Assembly (NCBI RefSeq): GCF_001413925.1
Contig: NZ_LBMJ01000001.1
Span: 2,086,001 to 2,150,000, forward strand
Direction of reading: 5' to 3'
Length of the DNA stretch: 64,000 nt
Source of the DNA: Nonlabens sp. YIK11
Lineage (GTDB): Bacteria; Bacteroidota; Bacteroidia; Flavobacteriales; Flavobacteriaceae
Each line of letters begins with the position of its first letter. The stretch's first letter is position 1. A program made the translations under genes and the position numbers. Positions 28,349 through 38,336 of the stretch are shown piece after piece. The notes below the pieces were generated by a model. It searched no databases and was not told the origin of the DNA. It saw only the letters and a program-made list of their open reading frames with translations.

Positions 28349-29074
28349 TTACATCTTAGTAATGTCTCCACTACCCATGACGGTCTTTTTTAATTTGCTG
28401 GTTTCACCTTTATAACGCAGGTCACCAGATCCTACAATGCTGGCATTCATCTCACCACCATTACAAAAAACAGCCACATCGCCGCTACCGGCAATACTCG
28501 CCTTTACATTGTTCGCCTTAAGATCATAGGCACTTATATCTCCGCTACCGGCAACACTGGCATCCAGATTCTCAGTTCTTCCAGAAATTTTTAGATCACC
28601 ACTACCGGCCACGGCAAGACTTAGGTTCTTGGATTCTGTTTTTAATTTGATATCACCGCTACCAGCAAGTGATATTTTCATTTTTTCAGATTTCAAGGTC
28701 AGGTCACTATAGATATCGCCGCTGCCGGCAAGGCTCACATGGTCGATATACTCTACAGGTACGGTCACCTTGATACCTTTACGACTGTTAAGGTTGATCC
28801 CTTTTTCCACACCTATGGTAAGACGATCACCTTTGACCTCGATTTCTAGATATTCCATTAGGTTGGATTCTGCCTCGACGGTGATGGTACCTTCTGTGCC
28901 GCTTACAAGTTCCACATCCATGGAACCTGCCATGCTTATCTCGTCATAGCCTGAGGTCTTGAAGTTCTTGGTTATGACATCGCCATTACCAGTTACTTTT
29001 TTATTGCCGAACCATTGTGCATTGGCAGATTGAAATGCAGCGATGGTCATTAGAATAAGAATTGCTTTTTTCAT
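28349..29074 (-). CDS. Secreted auto-transporter adhesin head GIN domain protein (DUF2807)
   Basis: A 241-residue protein with a signal peptide (MKKAILILMTIAAFQSANAQ). The body is a series of beta-helix turns marked by seven (A/V/M)GSGD(I/L/V) repeats about 20 residues apart, preceded by a variant AGSMDVEL. This is the 'head GIN' domain common in Bacteroidota. It is the last gene of the ECF sigma operon, 24 bases after the preceding gene. Exported; its binding partner is unknown. Confidence 0.88.
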   Translation of the reverse strand: MKKAILILMTIAAFQSANAQWFGNKKVTGNGDVITKNFKTSGYDEISMAGSMDVELVSGTEGTITVEAESNLMEYLEIEVKGDRLTIGVEKGINLNSRKGIKVTVPVEYIDHVSLAGSGDIYSDLTLKSEKMKISLAGSGDIKLKTESKNLSLAVAGSGDLKISGRTENLDASVAGSGDISAYDLKANNVKASIAGSGDVAVFCNGGEMNASIVGSGDLRYKGETSKLKKTVMGSGDITKM

Positions 29075-29098
29075 GATGTAATTTTTATAGTTGATTGT

Positions 29099-30178
29099 TT
29101 AGTTGTTGGGTTTTAGGGTTACACTACCAAAACTGCTATTAATATTAATGTTGCTTGAGCTGCCTTGAGTGATATGGTAACCTTGCTTGTAGGATGCGTT
29201 CATTTCTTTTTTGGAATTTACAGTGTTCAATCCAGAACCTAAGTTAAGTGAACCAAATTCCGTATCGCATTCATATTCAAAACTAGCTTCCTTATCATAT
29301 CCTATTTTGATGGTCGTGTAATCTGATTTGATGTTTACGGTTTTGAAGTTCTTGCTTAACTCATTGATGGTCATTGTACCAAAATCTGCTTTTAAAATAG
29401 CTTCTTTCTCTACTTTGTCAAGAGTAACTTTACTGTAATCGCCACGGCCATCCACACTTATGAGTTTCTCAATTTTAAAGGTGGAGAAATCAGAATTATA
29501 TTTCATATTTTCCATCTCTCCAAAAGTCGCTGTAGTATAGTCACCACTAAAATCAATGCTTCCAGCACCGTAAACTTTAAACTCGCTAAAGTCTGCTTTG
29601 ATCACGCCGCCTTTTATATAATCTATATGCGAACTCTTGGTATAGTCAAAGGAAAGATCATTATTAGGATTTAACAATTGGCCTATTTCCAATCTTCCAA
29701 AATCACAGCTCATCTTCAATGGAGCCATCATTTTTTTGATGATCACGGCACCATAATCATTTTCAAGATCCAATGGTGAATTCATGGGCATTTTCACCAC
29801 AAAGTCAACCTTGGTATTCGTTTTATTTTTGCCTGTGAATAGGCTCATAAAACCAGAAACTTCGTTGGGAATGTCACTTTTTGCGCTCACATTTGACTTG
29901 GATGCTGTGAAATCTACGTCGATACGCTCCAGAAGTTCATTAACACGATCTTCATCGTTACCGCTTACCTCAACGATGACATCGATGCTTACGGTGTTTT
30001 GATTCCATAACTCTACGGTTACATTGCCAAAGCTATTTTCAATATCCACTCGAGCATCGCTGTTGACGCTGTAGGTCTTATTGATCTTTTTGGTTTTTCT
30101 GTACTTGTCGTTTGGATTTGCTACCGCTACCAGCGGCATTATCATCCATACAAGGAATAGGGTTTTATATAAGTTCAT
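29099..30178 (-). CDS. Secreted beta-helix-like protein of the sigma operon
   Basis: A 359-residue protein with a signal peptide (MNLYKTLFLVWMIMPLVAVA). After DVENSFGNVTVELWNQNTV comes a chain of alternating hydrophobic/charged beta-strands with recurring DYGAVIIKK, DFGRLEIGQL and DYTTIKIG units, like DUF4097 / adhesin-head folds. Its start overlaps the anti-sigma-like gene by 14 bases, and the DUF2807 protein follows 24 bases downstream, so all four genes should be transcribed together. Probably a periplasmic or surface structural or sensing protein; the role is inference. Confidence 0.78.
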   Translation of the reverse strand: MNLYKTLFLVWMIMPLVAVANPNDKYRKTKKINKTYSVNSDARVDIENSFGNVTVELWNQNTVSIDVIVEVSGNDEDRVNELLERIDVDFTASKSNVSAKSDIPNEVSGFMSLFTGKNKTNTKVDFVVKMPMNSPLDLENDYGAVIIKKMMAPLKMSCDFGRLEIGQLLNPNNDLSFDYTKSSHIDYIKGGVIKADFSEFKVYGAGSIDFSGDYTTATFGEMENMKYNSDFSTFKIEKLISVDGRGDYSKVTLDKVEKEAILKADFGTMTINELSKNFKTVNIKSDYTTIKIGYDKEASFEYECDTEFGSLNLGSGLNTVNSKKEMNASYKQGYHITQGSSSNININSSFGSVTLKPNN

Positions 30179-30758
30179 TTTGTTGTTTCTTAAGTTGTTG
30201 TTCTTTGGCTTTAATCTGTGCTCGAGCGTCCTCTAGCAATAATATTCTGGTCTTGAAGTTTTGGATCATCGCATCAATGACGGCTGGATTCTCACTATTG
30301 GACCTAAAATCTTTTTGAATCTTTTTATAATCGGTTTCCAGTTTTTGTAGGCTGGCTTTAGCATCTGCAATGATGCGCTCTGTGGCTGGAGATTTTAGCT
30401 GGTTCAAGGCCGCCAGTTGCTGGTCAATCGCTTCTACATAATTGCTTTGTGCGGCAGCCATTTCTGGAGAAACAGATTTAAGTTCATAGGTCTGGGAACG
30501 ACCGGCCATAAAACTGGCAGAACCTATCATTAAGGCAATCACGGCAGCTGCAGACCATTTCAGGATTGCAGACATTTTTATGATGCGACCTTTGGGTTTA
30601 GTTTCTTGATGTACCTCATTATTTTCAGCGGCTTCCTTTATGGGTTCTTCCTGGCAAGCGGCTTCCAGCTTGTCTAGAAAACGTTGTTCATGTCCTTGTG
30701 GCAAATCCGTAAGATCAAAATCCTGCTTCTTGAACCACTCTTTCATTTCATCTTTCAT
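30165..30758 (-). CDS. Putative membrane anti-sigma factor
   Basis: A 197-residue protein with an acidic cytoplasmic N-terminus (MKDEMKEWFKKQDFDL), one membrane segment near residues 62-82 (WSAAAVIALMIGSASFMAG) and a periplasmic coiled coil (~95-195, Leu/Lys/Gln-rich heptads). It overlaps the ECF sigma gene by an ATGA junction. Position and topology fit an anti-sigma factor that holds the sigma factor at the membrane, although I see no ZAS zinc motif or other sequence signature. Confidence 0.7.
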   Translation of the reverse strand: MKDEMKEWFKKQDFDLTDLPQGHEQRFLDKLEAACQEEPIKEAAENNEVHQETKPKGRIIKMSAILKWSAAAVIALMIGSASFMAGRSQTYELKSVSPEMAAAQSNYVEAIDQQLAALNQLKSPATERIIADAKASLQKLETDYKKIQKDFRSNSENPAVIDAMIQNFKTRILLLEDARAQIKAKEQQLKKQQNELI

Positions 30759-31297
30759 ATCAACTCCATTTTACTTCTTAAACTTGTTTTTGCTCTCGAG
30801 ATCGTCGTGCGGCACATACCGTGCGAGATTCCCATGATCTGTGCGATCTCTTCATTATCCATGCCTTCAATAAGCGATAGGGTGAGCACTTCTCTGTAGC
30901 TATCCTTTAGTTCCTTCATGGCTGCAAGGACGCGTTTTGCGGTCCATCCGGCATGTTCCATATCGATGTTTTCAGTGTCATCCACGGCATCGTGGTGATC
31001 TTCAAAAGTCGTGGTGGTCATTCTACCAGCTTTTCTTTTATAGTTCAGGCAGTTGTTGATCACGATGCGTTTGAGCCAGCTGCCAAAGGTGGCTTCACGA
31101 TTCCACTGGTGAATTTTTGAGAATGCGGTGATCATACTTTCCTGCATGATGTCCTCTGCCTGTGCGGTATCTTCAACAATGCGCAATGCCACATGGTACA
31201 TTCCTTTTGCATAATCATTATACACTTGCATTTGTGCGCGCCGGTCGCCTTTTTCACACAGATCAAATACGTCGTTTTTTAGTTCGGTTAGGTTCAC
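30755..31297 (-). CDS. ECF RNA polymerase sigma factor (sigma-70 family)
   Basis: A 180-residue protein. Region 2 includes AEDIMQESMITAFSKIHQW and FGSWLKRIVINNCLNYKRK; region 4 is REVLTLSLIEGMDNEEIAQ, followed by the helix-turn-helix with TTISRAKTSLRSKM. It lacks region 3, as ECF sigmas do. It directs RNA polymerase to specific promoters, and is probably released by the downstream anti-sigma to control envelope genes, including its own operon. The start is GTG at 31297. A T-rich upstream region has no clear TAnnTTTG box, so it may be autoregulated. Confidence 0.92.
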   Translation of the reverse strand: MNLTELKNDVFDLCEKGDRRAQMQVYNDYAKGMYHVALRIVEDTAQAEDIMQESMITAFSKIHQWNREATFGSWLKRIVINNCLNYKRKAGRMTTTTFEDHHDAVDDTENIDMEHAGWTAKRVLAAMKELKDSYREVLTLSLIEGMDNEEIAQIMGISHGMCRTTISRAKTSLRSKMELI

Positions 31298-31469
31298 TTG
31301 GTTAGTGTTTCTGTCTTAAAGATGCAACTTTCGCCTGCATGTTACAGTTGATGGCATTGATTTTGAAATTTATATAGAAATATTGGTATTCATTTTTTGG
31401 AAATGCAGGTTGTTCAAGAGTCAAGATCCAAATAAGATACTGATAGATAAAGGGTTGATGGTGGATGAG

Positions 31470-31489
31470 TTCGCTTTCGCGAAAGCGAA
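31470..31489. repeat. Palindromic repeat TTCGCTTTCGCGAAAGCGAA
   Basis: A perfect copy preceded by GGATGAG, in the divergent sigma/lon gap. The 31298-31605 gap otherwise holds A+T-rich promoter sequence and the heat-shock-like motif at 31547. Confidence 0.95.
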
Positions 31490-31546
31490 ATACCTACAAA
31501 CATCCCAACGATCCAAAATAAAATAATTTAAATATGCCGCACTGCA

Positions 31547-31560
31547 CTGTCATTGTGGCG
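31547..31560 (+). promoter_or_regulatory. Weak match to the dnaK/clpB element upstream of lon
   Basis: CTGTCATTGTGGCG. Aligned with the dnaK and clpB elements in gene direction (CTGACAGCTTGTCA, CTGACTTTTTGTCA) it keeps CTG-C and the TG-C half at the same spacing. It is 45 bp before the chosen lon start. Confidence 0.3.
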
Positions 31561-31605
31561 ACTTGAAGATATATGTTCAAACCAAAGAAGTTTCAAATAG
31601 ACATT

Positions 31606-34026
31606 ATGTCACAGCAGGAATTTGATCAAGATGCCGAGTTTATTCCATTGTTGAGCTCTAAGGATGAGGAAGAAATGCATGCAGAAGCGGTGCCAGAAAC
31701 CCTTGCGATCCTACCGTTGCGCAACATGGTCCTTTTTCCAGGTGTGGTGATTCCCATTACTGCTGGACGTGATCAATCCATAAAATTATTACAGGAAGCC
31801 AATAAGGCCAACGAGCCTATAGGTGTCGTGGCGCAAAAAGATGAATCTGTAGAAGATCCAGGACTAGAAGACCTGCACGAGACTGGTGTGGTGGCGCGTA
31901 TCCTTAAAGTATTCAAGATGCCTGATGGGAATACCACGGTCATTATTCAAGGTAAAAAGCGATTTCAAATTGATGCCATCGTAGAAACCAAACCGTATTT
32001 AAAAGCGACGACTAAAGCGATTGATGAAGCCAGGCCAGCCGCAGATAATGAGGAGTTCAACGCGATTATTGATAAGATTAAGGAGCTCTCTCTAGAGATT
32101 ATAAAAGAAAGTCCGAACATCCCAAGTGAGGCGAGTTTTGCGATCAAAAACATCGAGTCCAATAGCTTTCTCGTCAATTTTGTTTCCTCAAACATGAACT
32201 TAAAGGTTGAGGATAAACAACGATTGCTGGAGATCAATGATCTTAAAGAACGTGCATTGGAAACCTTGAAGTTCATGAATATTGAGCGTCAAAAGCTCGA
32301 ACTAAAAAATGATATCCAGTCACGCGTGCAAACCGATATCAATAAGCAACAACGTGAGTATTTCCTGCACCAGCAAATGAAGACCATTCAAGAGGAATTG
32401 GGTGGTGGCGTGAGCTCGCATCAAGAAATTGATGAGATGCGCCAGCGTGCCAAAACCAAAAAATGGGACGACAAGGTCAAGGAACATTTTGAAAAGGAAC
32501 TTGCCAAAATGCAGCGCATGAATCCGCAGGTGGCAGAATTTTCCATACAGCGCAACTACCTGGATTTATTTCTGGACTTGCCATGGAACGAGTACTCCAA
32601 GGATAATTTTGACTTGAAGCGTGCCATGAAGATCTTGGACCGTGATCATTACGGTCTGGATGATGTCAAGAAACGTATTATAGAATATCTAGCAGTCTTG
32701 AAATTGCGTAATGATATGAAATCTCCTATCCTTTGTCTTTATGGACCTCCAGGAGTTGGTAAAACATCTTTGGGAAAATCCATTGCTGAGGCTTTGGGAC
32801 GCGAGTATGTTCGCATTTCGCTAGGTGGATTGCGTGATGAGGCAGAAATACGCGGGCACCGTAAAACCTATATAGGAGCCATGCCGGGTCGTATCATACA
32901 GAGCATCAAGAAAGCCAAAACATCCAATCCAGTATTTGTACTGGACGAGATTGACAAATTGGGAAGTTCGCACAACGGTGATCCATCCAGCGCGATGCTA
33001 GAAGTCTTGGATCCAGAGCAGAACAACAGCTTTTACGATAACTTCCTAGAAATGGGGTTTGATTTGAGTAAAGTGATGTTTGTGGCTACTTCCAATAGTA
33101 TGCAAACCATACAGCCAGCCTTACGCGATCGTATGGAAGTCATTAATGTGACTGGTTATACCATAGAGGAAAAGGTAGAAATAGGGAAGAGGCACTTGTT
33201 ACCTAAACAATTGAAGGAACATGGTCTTACTAAAGACCACTTGAAAATAGGGAAACCACAAATAGAGAAAATCGTTGAAGGATACACTAGGGAAAGCGGT
33301 GTACGTACACTAGACAAACAAATCGCAAAAATGGTGCGCTATGCTGCCAAAAGTATTGCGATGGAAGACGAGTACGACCTTAAAGTCACCAACAACACTA
33401 TTATTGAAGTTTTAGGTGCGCCACGCATGACGCGCGATAAGTATGAAAACAATGATGTTGCTGGTGTGGTCACTGGACTTGCCTGGACTCGTGTAGGTGG
33501 AGATATATTATTTATAGAATCCATCCTAAGTAAAGGTAAAGGCCAGCTGAGCGTTACCGGTAATCTAGGTAAGGTCATGAAGGAAAGTGCCACAATAGCG
33601 ATGGAATACATCAAGGCACATGCCGATGAACTGGGCATCGATTCAGGAATATTTGAGAAGTACAATGTTCACATTCACGTACCTGAAGGAGCTACCCCAA
33701 AAGATGGTCCTAGTGCTGGAATCACGATGTTGACTTCGCTAGTTTCTTTATTTACACAACGTAAAGTCAAGAAAAGCATTGCCATGACAGGTGAGATCAC
33801 GCTACGCGGTAAGGTGCTACCCGTTGGCGGAATTAAGGAAAAGATCCTCGCGGCAAAACGTGCAAGAATCAAGGAAATCCTACTTTGCGAGCAAAACCGT
33901 AGAGACATAGAGGAAATCAAACCTGACTACCTAAAAGGCTTGACCTTCCATTATGTAAGTGATATGAGCAATGTATTGGAATTGGCGTTGACTAAGCAAA
34001 AGGTCAAAAATGCAAAGGTGTTGTAA
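31606..34026 (+). CDS. lon: ATP-dependent protease La (Lon)
   Basis: An 806-residue protein from the chosen start at 31606; an in-frame ATG at 31573 lies too close to the upstream element and adds a poor leader. It has an N-terminal substrate-binding LON domain (residues ~30-240), AAA+ ATPase with Walker [10 protein letters not shown] near 390 and Walker [10 protein letters not shown], and a C-terminal Ser-Lys protease domain with [10 protein letters not shown] (catalytic Ser) and [13 protein letters not shown] (catalytic Lys). It degrades misfolded and regulatory proteins in the cytoplasm. Monocistronic, with a strong terminator. Confidence 0.97.
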   Translation: MSQQEFDQDAEFIPLLSSKDEEEMHAEAVPETLAILPLRNMVLFPGVVIPITAGRDQSIKLLQEANKANEPIGVVAQKDESVEDPGLEDLHETGVVARILKVFKMPDGNTTVIIQGKKRFQIDAIVETKPYLKATTKAIDEARPAADNEEFNAIIDKIKELSLEIIKESPNIPSEASFAIKNIESNSFLVNFVSSNMNLKVEDKQRLLEINDLKERALETLKFMNIERQKLELKNDIQSRVQTDINKQQREYFLHQQMKTIQEELGGGVSSHQEIDEMRQRAKTKKWDDKVKEHFEKELAKMQRMNPQVAEFSIQRNYLDLFLDLPWNEYSKDNFDLKRAMKILDRDHYGLDDVKKRIIEYLAVLKLRNDMKSPILCLYGPPGVGKTSLGKSIAEALGREYVRISLGGLRDEAEIRGHRKTYIGAMPGRIIQSIKKAKTSNPVFVLDEIDKLGSSHNGDPSSAMLEVLDPEQNNSFYDNFLEMGFDLSKVMFVATSNSMQTIQPALRDRMEVINVTGYTIEEKVEIGKRHLLPKQLKEHGLTKDHLKIGKPQIEKIVEGYTRESGVRTLDKQIAKMVRYAAKSIAMEDEYDLKVTNNTIIEVLGAPRMTRDKYENNDVAGVVTGLAWTRVGGDILFIESILSKGKGQLSVTGNLGKVMKESATIAMEYIKAHADELGIDSGIFEKYNVHIHVPEGATPKDGPSAGITMLTSLVSLFTQRKVKKSIAMTGEITLRGKVLPVGGIKEKILAAKRARIKEILLCEQNRRDIEEIKPDYLKGLTFHYVSDMSNVLELALTKQKVKNAKVL

Positions 34027-34045
34027 TTCAAATTACTTTTAAAAT

Positions 34046-34083
34046 AAAAGACCCGATGACTGCAAGCCATCGGGTCTTTTTTG
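34046..34083. terminator. Bidirectional rho-independent terminator after lon
   Basis: Stem AAAAGACCCGATG / CATCGGGTCTTTT with a 9-base loop and T run. It lies between lon and the convergent T9SS protein gene and can serve both. Confidence 0.9.
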
Positions 34084-34098
34084 TTTGTGTGAAGATGA

Positions 34099-35286
34099 TT
34101 AGTTTTTGACAATCTTATGATTGCTCAATTGACCTTCTTTATTAGCTATTTGAACAAAGTAAACTCCAGCAGTCACGTTGCTTAAATCAACATTTTGATT
34201 ATTGCTGCTCAGCACTTTACTTCCCAATACACTATAAACGTCTACTCGAGCGATCTCAAAATTAGTAGATTCTATGTTGAGCAAACCAGTTGTAGGATTT
34301 GGGTATACATTGATGGTAGATGCCAATGCTTCCGGAGACTCTACACCAAGAGTTGAATTATAGTCATAAACCGTTTTACTGCTAACGTCTTCATAGGACA
34401 TGGTGCTGGAATCATAATCTTGATAACGCTGCTCTAATATTTTATTGACATATGGGAAGTCTTCAAAAAGATATTCCGTACCTGTTTTATCTCTAAATGG
34501 ATTTGCGATATTGCTCATCAATACATTTGTATCATAAATATAGGTTTCTCTATTGGACGGTCCAGATTCAGTAAAATCGAAATCAGTAACCTCGATAGTA
34601 AGGTTTCCATTATTATCATAGGTGTAATCAAATTCTTCATCCAGATCATAACTGGAACCGTTCCAGTTTTCAAAGATTTTTCTTACTAGTTGATTACTAT
34701 TATTATACGTCAACGTGTCTCTATAGTCGGTTTGCCAGACACCGTTCACTAAAGTCTCGCCCACTAGATTTGAAATTGAACCATTAGTGTTATAGTTGAT
34801 AAAGGCACGATCCTCTGCCACCCATTGTGATCCATCCCAAACATATTCGATAAAAGACGTTAGTCTGTTGTTACTATAACTTGCGGTCAATCTAAATTCA
34901 TTCTGATAACTTCCATTTACAAATTCTTCAGATCTTATTTCAACCAGATCACCCTTGGAATTATAGGTGTAAATGTCTCTGTAATCATTGACAAACGTTC
35001 CTGATGTCGAATTGTATACCTGTGATATCAATAAAGTTGCCCTGCGATTAGCATTATATTCATAGGTGTCCTGATATTCAGGAATCCAAGATGCTGTACT
35101 GGATTCCCATCTCAAAGCGGTCTCCTGAATTAGATTATCGCTGGAATCGTATTCATAGTTATAGCCGTAGACGTTCTCAAAGCCACCACTGCCGTCTGAT
35201 ATTTGTTGGACAGAAGACAATAGCTGATTTTGAGCATTTAAGCTCAAACAAATCAAGGAGAAAAATAGAAGAGTAATTTTGTTCAT
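34099..35286 (-). CDS. T9SS-secreted protein with YD-like repeats
   Basis: A 395-residue protein. Signal peptide MNKITLLFFSLICLSLNAQ, then about 300 residues of ~30-residue repeats with Y-(E/T/N)-Y-(D/N)-x3-N-L cores (YNYEYDSSDNL, YEYNANRR, YTYDNNGNL), related to the YD repeats of Rhs/wall-associated proteins, but without any toxin or shell domain. The C-terminus (~320-395) is a T9SS type A sorting domain (VYPNPTTGLLNIES, GVYFVQIANKEG). Exported across the outer membrane. Function unknown; carbohydrate or surface binding is possible. Confidence 0.85.
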   Translation of the reverse strand: MNKITLLFFSLICLSLNAQNQLLSSVQQISDGSGGFENVYGYNYEYDSSDNLIQETALRWESSTASWIPEYQDTYEYNANRRATLLISQVYNSTSGTFVNDYRDIYTYNSKGDLVEIRSEEFVNGSYQNEFRLTASYSNNRLTSFIEYVWDGSQWVAEDRAFINYNTNGSISNLVGETLVNGVWQTDYRDTLTYNNSNQLVRKIFENWNGSSYDLDEEFDYTYDNNGNLTIEVTDFDFTESGPSNRETYIYDTNVLMSNIANPFRDKTGTEYLFEDFPYVNKILEQRYQDYDSSTMSYEDVSSKTVYDYNSTLGVESPEALASTINVYPNPTTGLLNIESTNFEIARVDVYSVLGSKVLSSNNQNVDLSNVTAGVYFVQIANKEGQLSNHKIVKN

Positions 35287-35491
35287 AATGAAGCCTTTAA
35301 GGATTAAGCATTAAAGCTACAGCTTCACGACGCCAATGAAAATACCCTCAAAGGGGTATATTTAAGAAAATATAATTCTTTAACCCGTTTATAATCAATT
35401 ATTTATAATAAATGCGATTTTACTTACAGACCTTATGTAGGCAAATCCTATATTAAGTTGATTAAGAAATCATTAGAAGATATAGAGGTAT

Positions 35492-35511
35492 TTCGCTTTC
35501 GCGAAAGCGAA
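35492..35511. repeat. Palindromic repeat TTCGCTTTCGCGAAAGCGAA
   Basis: A perfect copy, directly past the stop of the small membrane protein gene and about 200 bp upstream of the T9SS gene. Confidence 0.95.
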
Positions 35512-35522
35512 AAAACAACCAC

Positions 35523-35990
35523 CTATAGATCCACAGGTCTGTCTTGCCGGTTCAAATAAATAGCACTGGAAACCAATGCGGACAAAATTACGATGATAAA
35601 AATCTCCAATTCTAGCGAGAAAAGCACTCGTAAATCACCGGCATCACCCATGACGGTCTCGCGCATTTTTATCATGCCGCCGTCTGAGTAATAATAAATA
35701 AGAAACAACATAATGAGCGGATAGAGAAACACGCAAGTAAATACTCCTGTGCGCATGGCGTAAAACATGAGCTTTTTGAACTTTAATTTTTTCGCAGAGT
35801 TATAGACGACATCCCTAATAAAAGAGAGAATTCCCAAAAAAATTATAGGAATGTACAATGCCTTTACATACCATTCCTGACGCAGGCCCAATTGAAAAAC
35901 CAGTATGGAAAGGACCACAATGGAACCGGTTATGATCAACGCATAGATCCAACTGTATTTGATTCTTGAGTAACCTTTCTGTTTAAGCAT
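35523..35990 (-). CDS. Small four-helix membrane protein, hypothetical
   Basis: A 155-residue protein with four hydrophobic segments (about residues 13-33, 42-60, 80-102 and 125-147) and basic loops between, consistent with an inner-membrane protein. The pattern resembles the DUF4199 group of Bacteroidota, but the match is not strong enough to name it. It lies alone between the T9SS gene and the divergent SLC13 transporter. Confidence 0.65.
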   Translation of the reverse strand: MLKQKGYSRIKYSWIYALIITGSIVVLSILVFQLGLRQEWYVKALYIPIIFLGILSFIRDVVYNSAKKLKFKKLMFYAMRTGVFTCVFLYPLIMLFLIYYYSDGGMIKMRETVMGDAGDLRVLFSLELEIFIIVILSALVSSAIYLNRQDRPVDL

Positions 35991-36118
35991 TTCGTTATGT
36001 TTCTTTAAAACAACTCATGGAAGTTAGCCAAGTCGCTTCAAAAGCTTCTAAAATTTAGTAATTCTTTAATAGCGGCGTAGCATAACAAAAAAATACATTT
36101 AAGACTTAGCGCTGCTTT

Positions 36119-37939
36119 ATGGAAATGGAAATCATCTTAGTCTTTTGTGTGTTGGGAATGACCATCTTACTGTTCCTAACCGAATGGTTTCCCATTGACA
36201 AAATTGCATTTTTAATCATCGTGAGCTTGGTTCTTCTAGGTCTTACAAAACCAGAAGAAGCCATTAGTGGCTTTGCAGATCCTGCAACCATTACCGTATT
36301 GTCGCTTATGATTATTGCCATAAGCCTGGAAGATAACGGCGTGATTGAATGGTTGACGAGTGGTATTAAAAGAGTCAGCATACTGCCGCTAATTCTCATC
36401 ACACCAGTGTTTATGTTTGTTAGTGCCAGTATATCTGCCTTTATTAGTACCACGGCGGTGGTTATCATTTTTATAAAAATTGTTTCACAGCTATCGGCTA
36501 AGTATAATTTCTCTGCCAGTAAATTATTGATGCCCATATCTTTTGCTGGTATTTTAGGTGGTAGTTGTACCTTGATGGGAACATCTACCAACCTTATAGT
36601 GAACTCTGTTGCCCGTAACTTAGGCGCTGAGCGTTTGGGATTCTTTGAGTTTACGGTATTTGGATTGGTATTTCTCGTAATCGGTATTGTATTTATGACC
36701 ATCGCCTCAAAATGGCTTCCCAAGGACAAAAGCAAAGACCTGGCAGAAAATTATGGACTCCAGGAATTCATCTTTACGGTGACCATTACTGAAGAAAGCA
36801 AGCTCGTAGATCAACTACTATCAGAAAGTATTCTCGAAGAAAATCCTGATATAAGTATTATAAAATTGATACGTGATCGCAAGGTGGTCAACGCGCCAGG
36901 AAAATACATCAATGTAAAAGTAGGAGATGAGCTGGTCCTGATGGGTACGGTTGAAGATCTCGCGCAATTTGTACAAAAGGAAAACTTGTTGCTCCACGAC
37001 GAGCGCAACACTAAAGACAAAATCCAACAGGCCAATAATATTGAGGAAAAGGATGAAGAGTCGCCTGTGATGAAATATATAGAGCTGCTCATCTTACCAG
37101 GTTCCAATCTTATAGGAAGTACGCTAAGAAAAATACGCAGATCATCCTTGTATGGCGCTTATCCGCTGGCCATTCAAAAGCGTAAGAACATTAGAAACAC
37201 AAAAGATCGCTTGATACGCAAGGACATCAATGACATACGCGTCAAACCTGGTGATCGATTGTTGCTGGAATTACAGGATGGATCGATGCGAGACTTGGAA
37301 CGCCTGGAAAATGTGGCCATACTCAACGAGCATGAACTTAAAAGCAGCGTGCCTTTGTATAAAAAATACATCACGTTATTTACTTTGTTAGCGGTAATAG
37401 GTCTAGCCAGTAGCGGCGTTTTGACCATTCTTGCCAGTGCGTTGACAGGCATAGGAATCTTGTTGTTGACGAATTGTATCTCTCTGGAAAAAATCTATCA
37501 AAAGGTGAACTGGCAAATTGTTTTTCTACTTGCGGGAATGATTCCTTTGGGAATTGCAATGAACAACACTGGTACAGATACTTGGATATCAGAGCAATTG
37601 CTGGAGATCCTTCAAGGTCAGGCGCCTATAATTGTTCTGGGACTTATATTTTTGTTTACCATGTTGATGAGCGGCACCATATCCAATAATGCAACCGCCA
37701 TCATCATGACGCCTATCGCAATGTCTGTTGGTGCCGGATTTGGCCTAGAGGTAAAGCCATTTATTCTTGCCGTCATGTTTGCGGCAAACTTCAGCTTTTT
37801 TACGCCTGTTGGTTATCAAACCAACGCCTTGATTTATGGTACTGGAATCTATAAATTCAAGCACTTTTTAATCATAGGTGGTATTTTAAGCATCATTCTT
37901 TGGATTGTGGGAACCCTATTGCTTTCTACCTTACTCTAG
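36119..37939 (+). CDS. SLC13/DASS family permease with two TrkA-C domains
   Basis: A 606-residue inner-membrane transporter. An N-terminal membrane half includes GGSCTLMGTSTNLIVNS (~150-165), the substrate/sodium-binding motif of the divalent anion:sodium symporter family. A cytoplasmic insert (~215-410) holds two TrkA-C (RCK-C) domains (VNAPGKYINVKVGDELVLMG; GDRLLLELQDG). The C-terminal membrane half has the second SNNATAIIMTP motif and TPVGYQTN. It probably takes up dicarboxylates, sulfate or a similar anion; the substrate is not deducible. Confidence 0.9.
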   Translation: MEMEIILVFCVLGMTILLFLTEWFPIDKIAFLIIVSLVLLGLTKPEEAISGFADPATITVLSLMIIAISLEDNGVIEWLTSGIKRVSILPLILITPVFMFVSASISAFISTTAVVIIFIKIVSQLSAKYNFSASKLLMPISFAGILGGSCTLMGTSTNLIVNSVARNLGAERLGFFEFTVFGLVFLVIGIVFMTIASKWLPKDKSKDLAENYGLQEFIFTVTITEESKLVDQLLSESILEENPDISIIKLIRDRKVVNAPGKYINVKVGDELVLMGTVEDLAQFVQKENLLLHDERNTKDKIQQANNIEEKDEESPVMKYIELLILPGSNLIGSTLRKIRRSSLYGAYPLAIQKRKNIRNTKDRLIRKDINDIRVKPGDRLLLELQDGSMRDLERLENVAILNEHELKSSVPLYKKYITLFTLLAVIGLASSGVLTILASALTGIGILLLTNCISLEKIYQKVNWQIVFLLAGMIPLGIAMNNTGTDTWISEQLLEILQGQAPIIVLGLIFLFTMLMSGTISNNATAIIMTPIAMSVGAGFGLEVKPFILAVMFAANFSFFTPVGYQTNALIYGTGIYKFKHFLIIGGILSIILWIVGTLLLSTLL

Positions 37940-37954
37940 AAAATAAGTTCAGCC

Positions 37955-38323
37955 TTAAGATTTACTAATGGCATAGGCCCAATAAATCAATAGCGGATGA
38001 ATAACAACCAGTCGTACCCAACCTACCCATGGATCCAGGCAGACACCACCAGCACAATGCCCTAACTGAATAAAGTAAACGTGCGATATGACAAACGCCA
38101 GCAGCATGGCGATTGTGATCCATCCGGCATATTTTCTAGTAGGTTTAAAAATGGCAAGCACAGCTACTGCTATTTCTACCACGCCAGCAAGAATGTTGAT
38201 GACACCTGCATCGCCCAACCAATTAGGGATGACTTCCTCATAGGTTTCAGGATTCAAAAAGTGGTTGACTCCAGCAAAGCCATAAAAAATGATAAATAGA
38301 ATGAGAGAAATCTTTTTCCACAT
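37955..38323 (-). CDS. DoxX-like membrane protein
   Basis: A 122-residue protein with four membrane helices, containing GVNHFLNPETYEEVIPNWLG and a C-terminal helix. The pattern fits the DoxX/MauE-like family of small membrane proteins, whose biochemical role is mostly unclear. It is convergent with the SLC13 gene. The frameshifted lipoprotein gene lies 13 bases upstream and is probably in the same unit. Confidence 0.75.
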   Translation of the reverse strand: MWKKISLILFIIFYGFAGVNHFLNPETYEEVIPNWLGDAGVINILAGVVEIAVAVLAIFKPTRKYAGWITIAMLLAFVISHVYFIQLGHCAGGVCLDPWVGWVRLVVIHPLLIYWAYAISKS

Positions 38324-38336
38324 AGAGATTCAGTAA

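Noticed and set aside
28349..29074. Regularly spaced repeats that look CRISPR-like at the DNA level
   Set aside because: They are codons for the (A/V/M)GSGD turns of a GIN-domain protein in one open frame; the spacers are also coding and no cas genes are near.
34099..35286. An Rhs-type polymorphic toxin, because of the YD-like repeats
   Set aside because: Too short, with no shell or toxin domain, and it ends in a T9SS sorting domain.
36106..36735. A 209-codon frame antisense to the SLC13 transporter gene
   Set aside because: The plus strand encodes clear family motifs over the same bases; the antisense product has no recognisable features.
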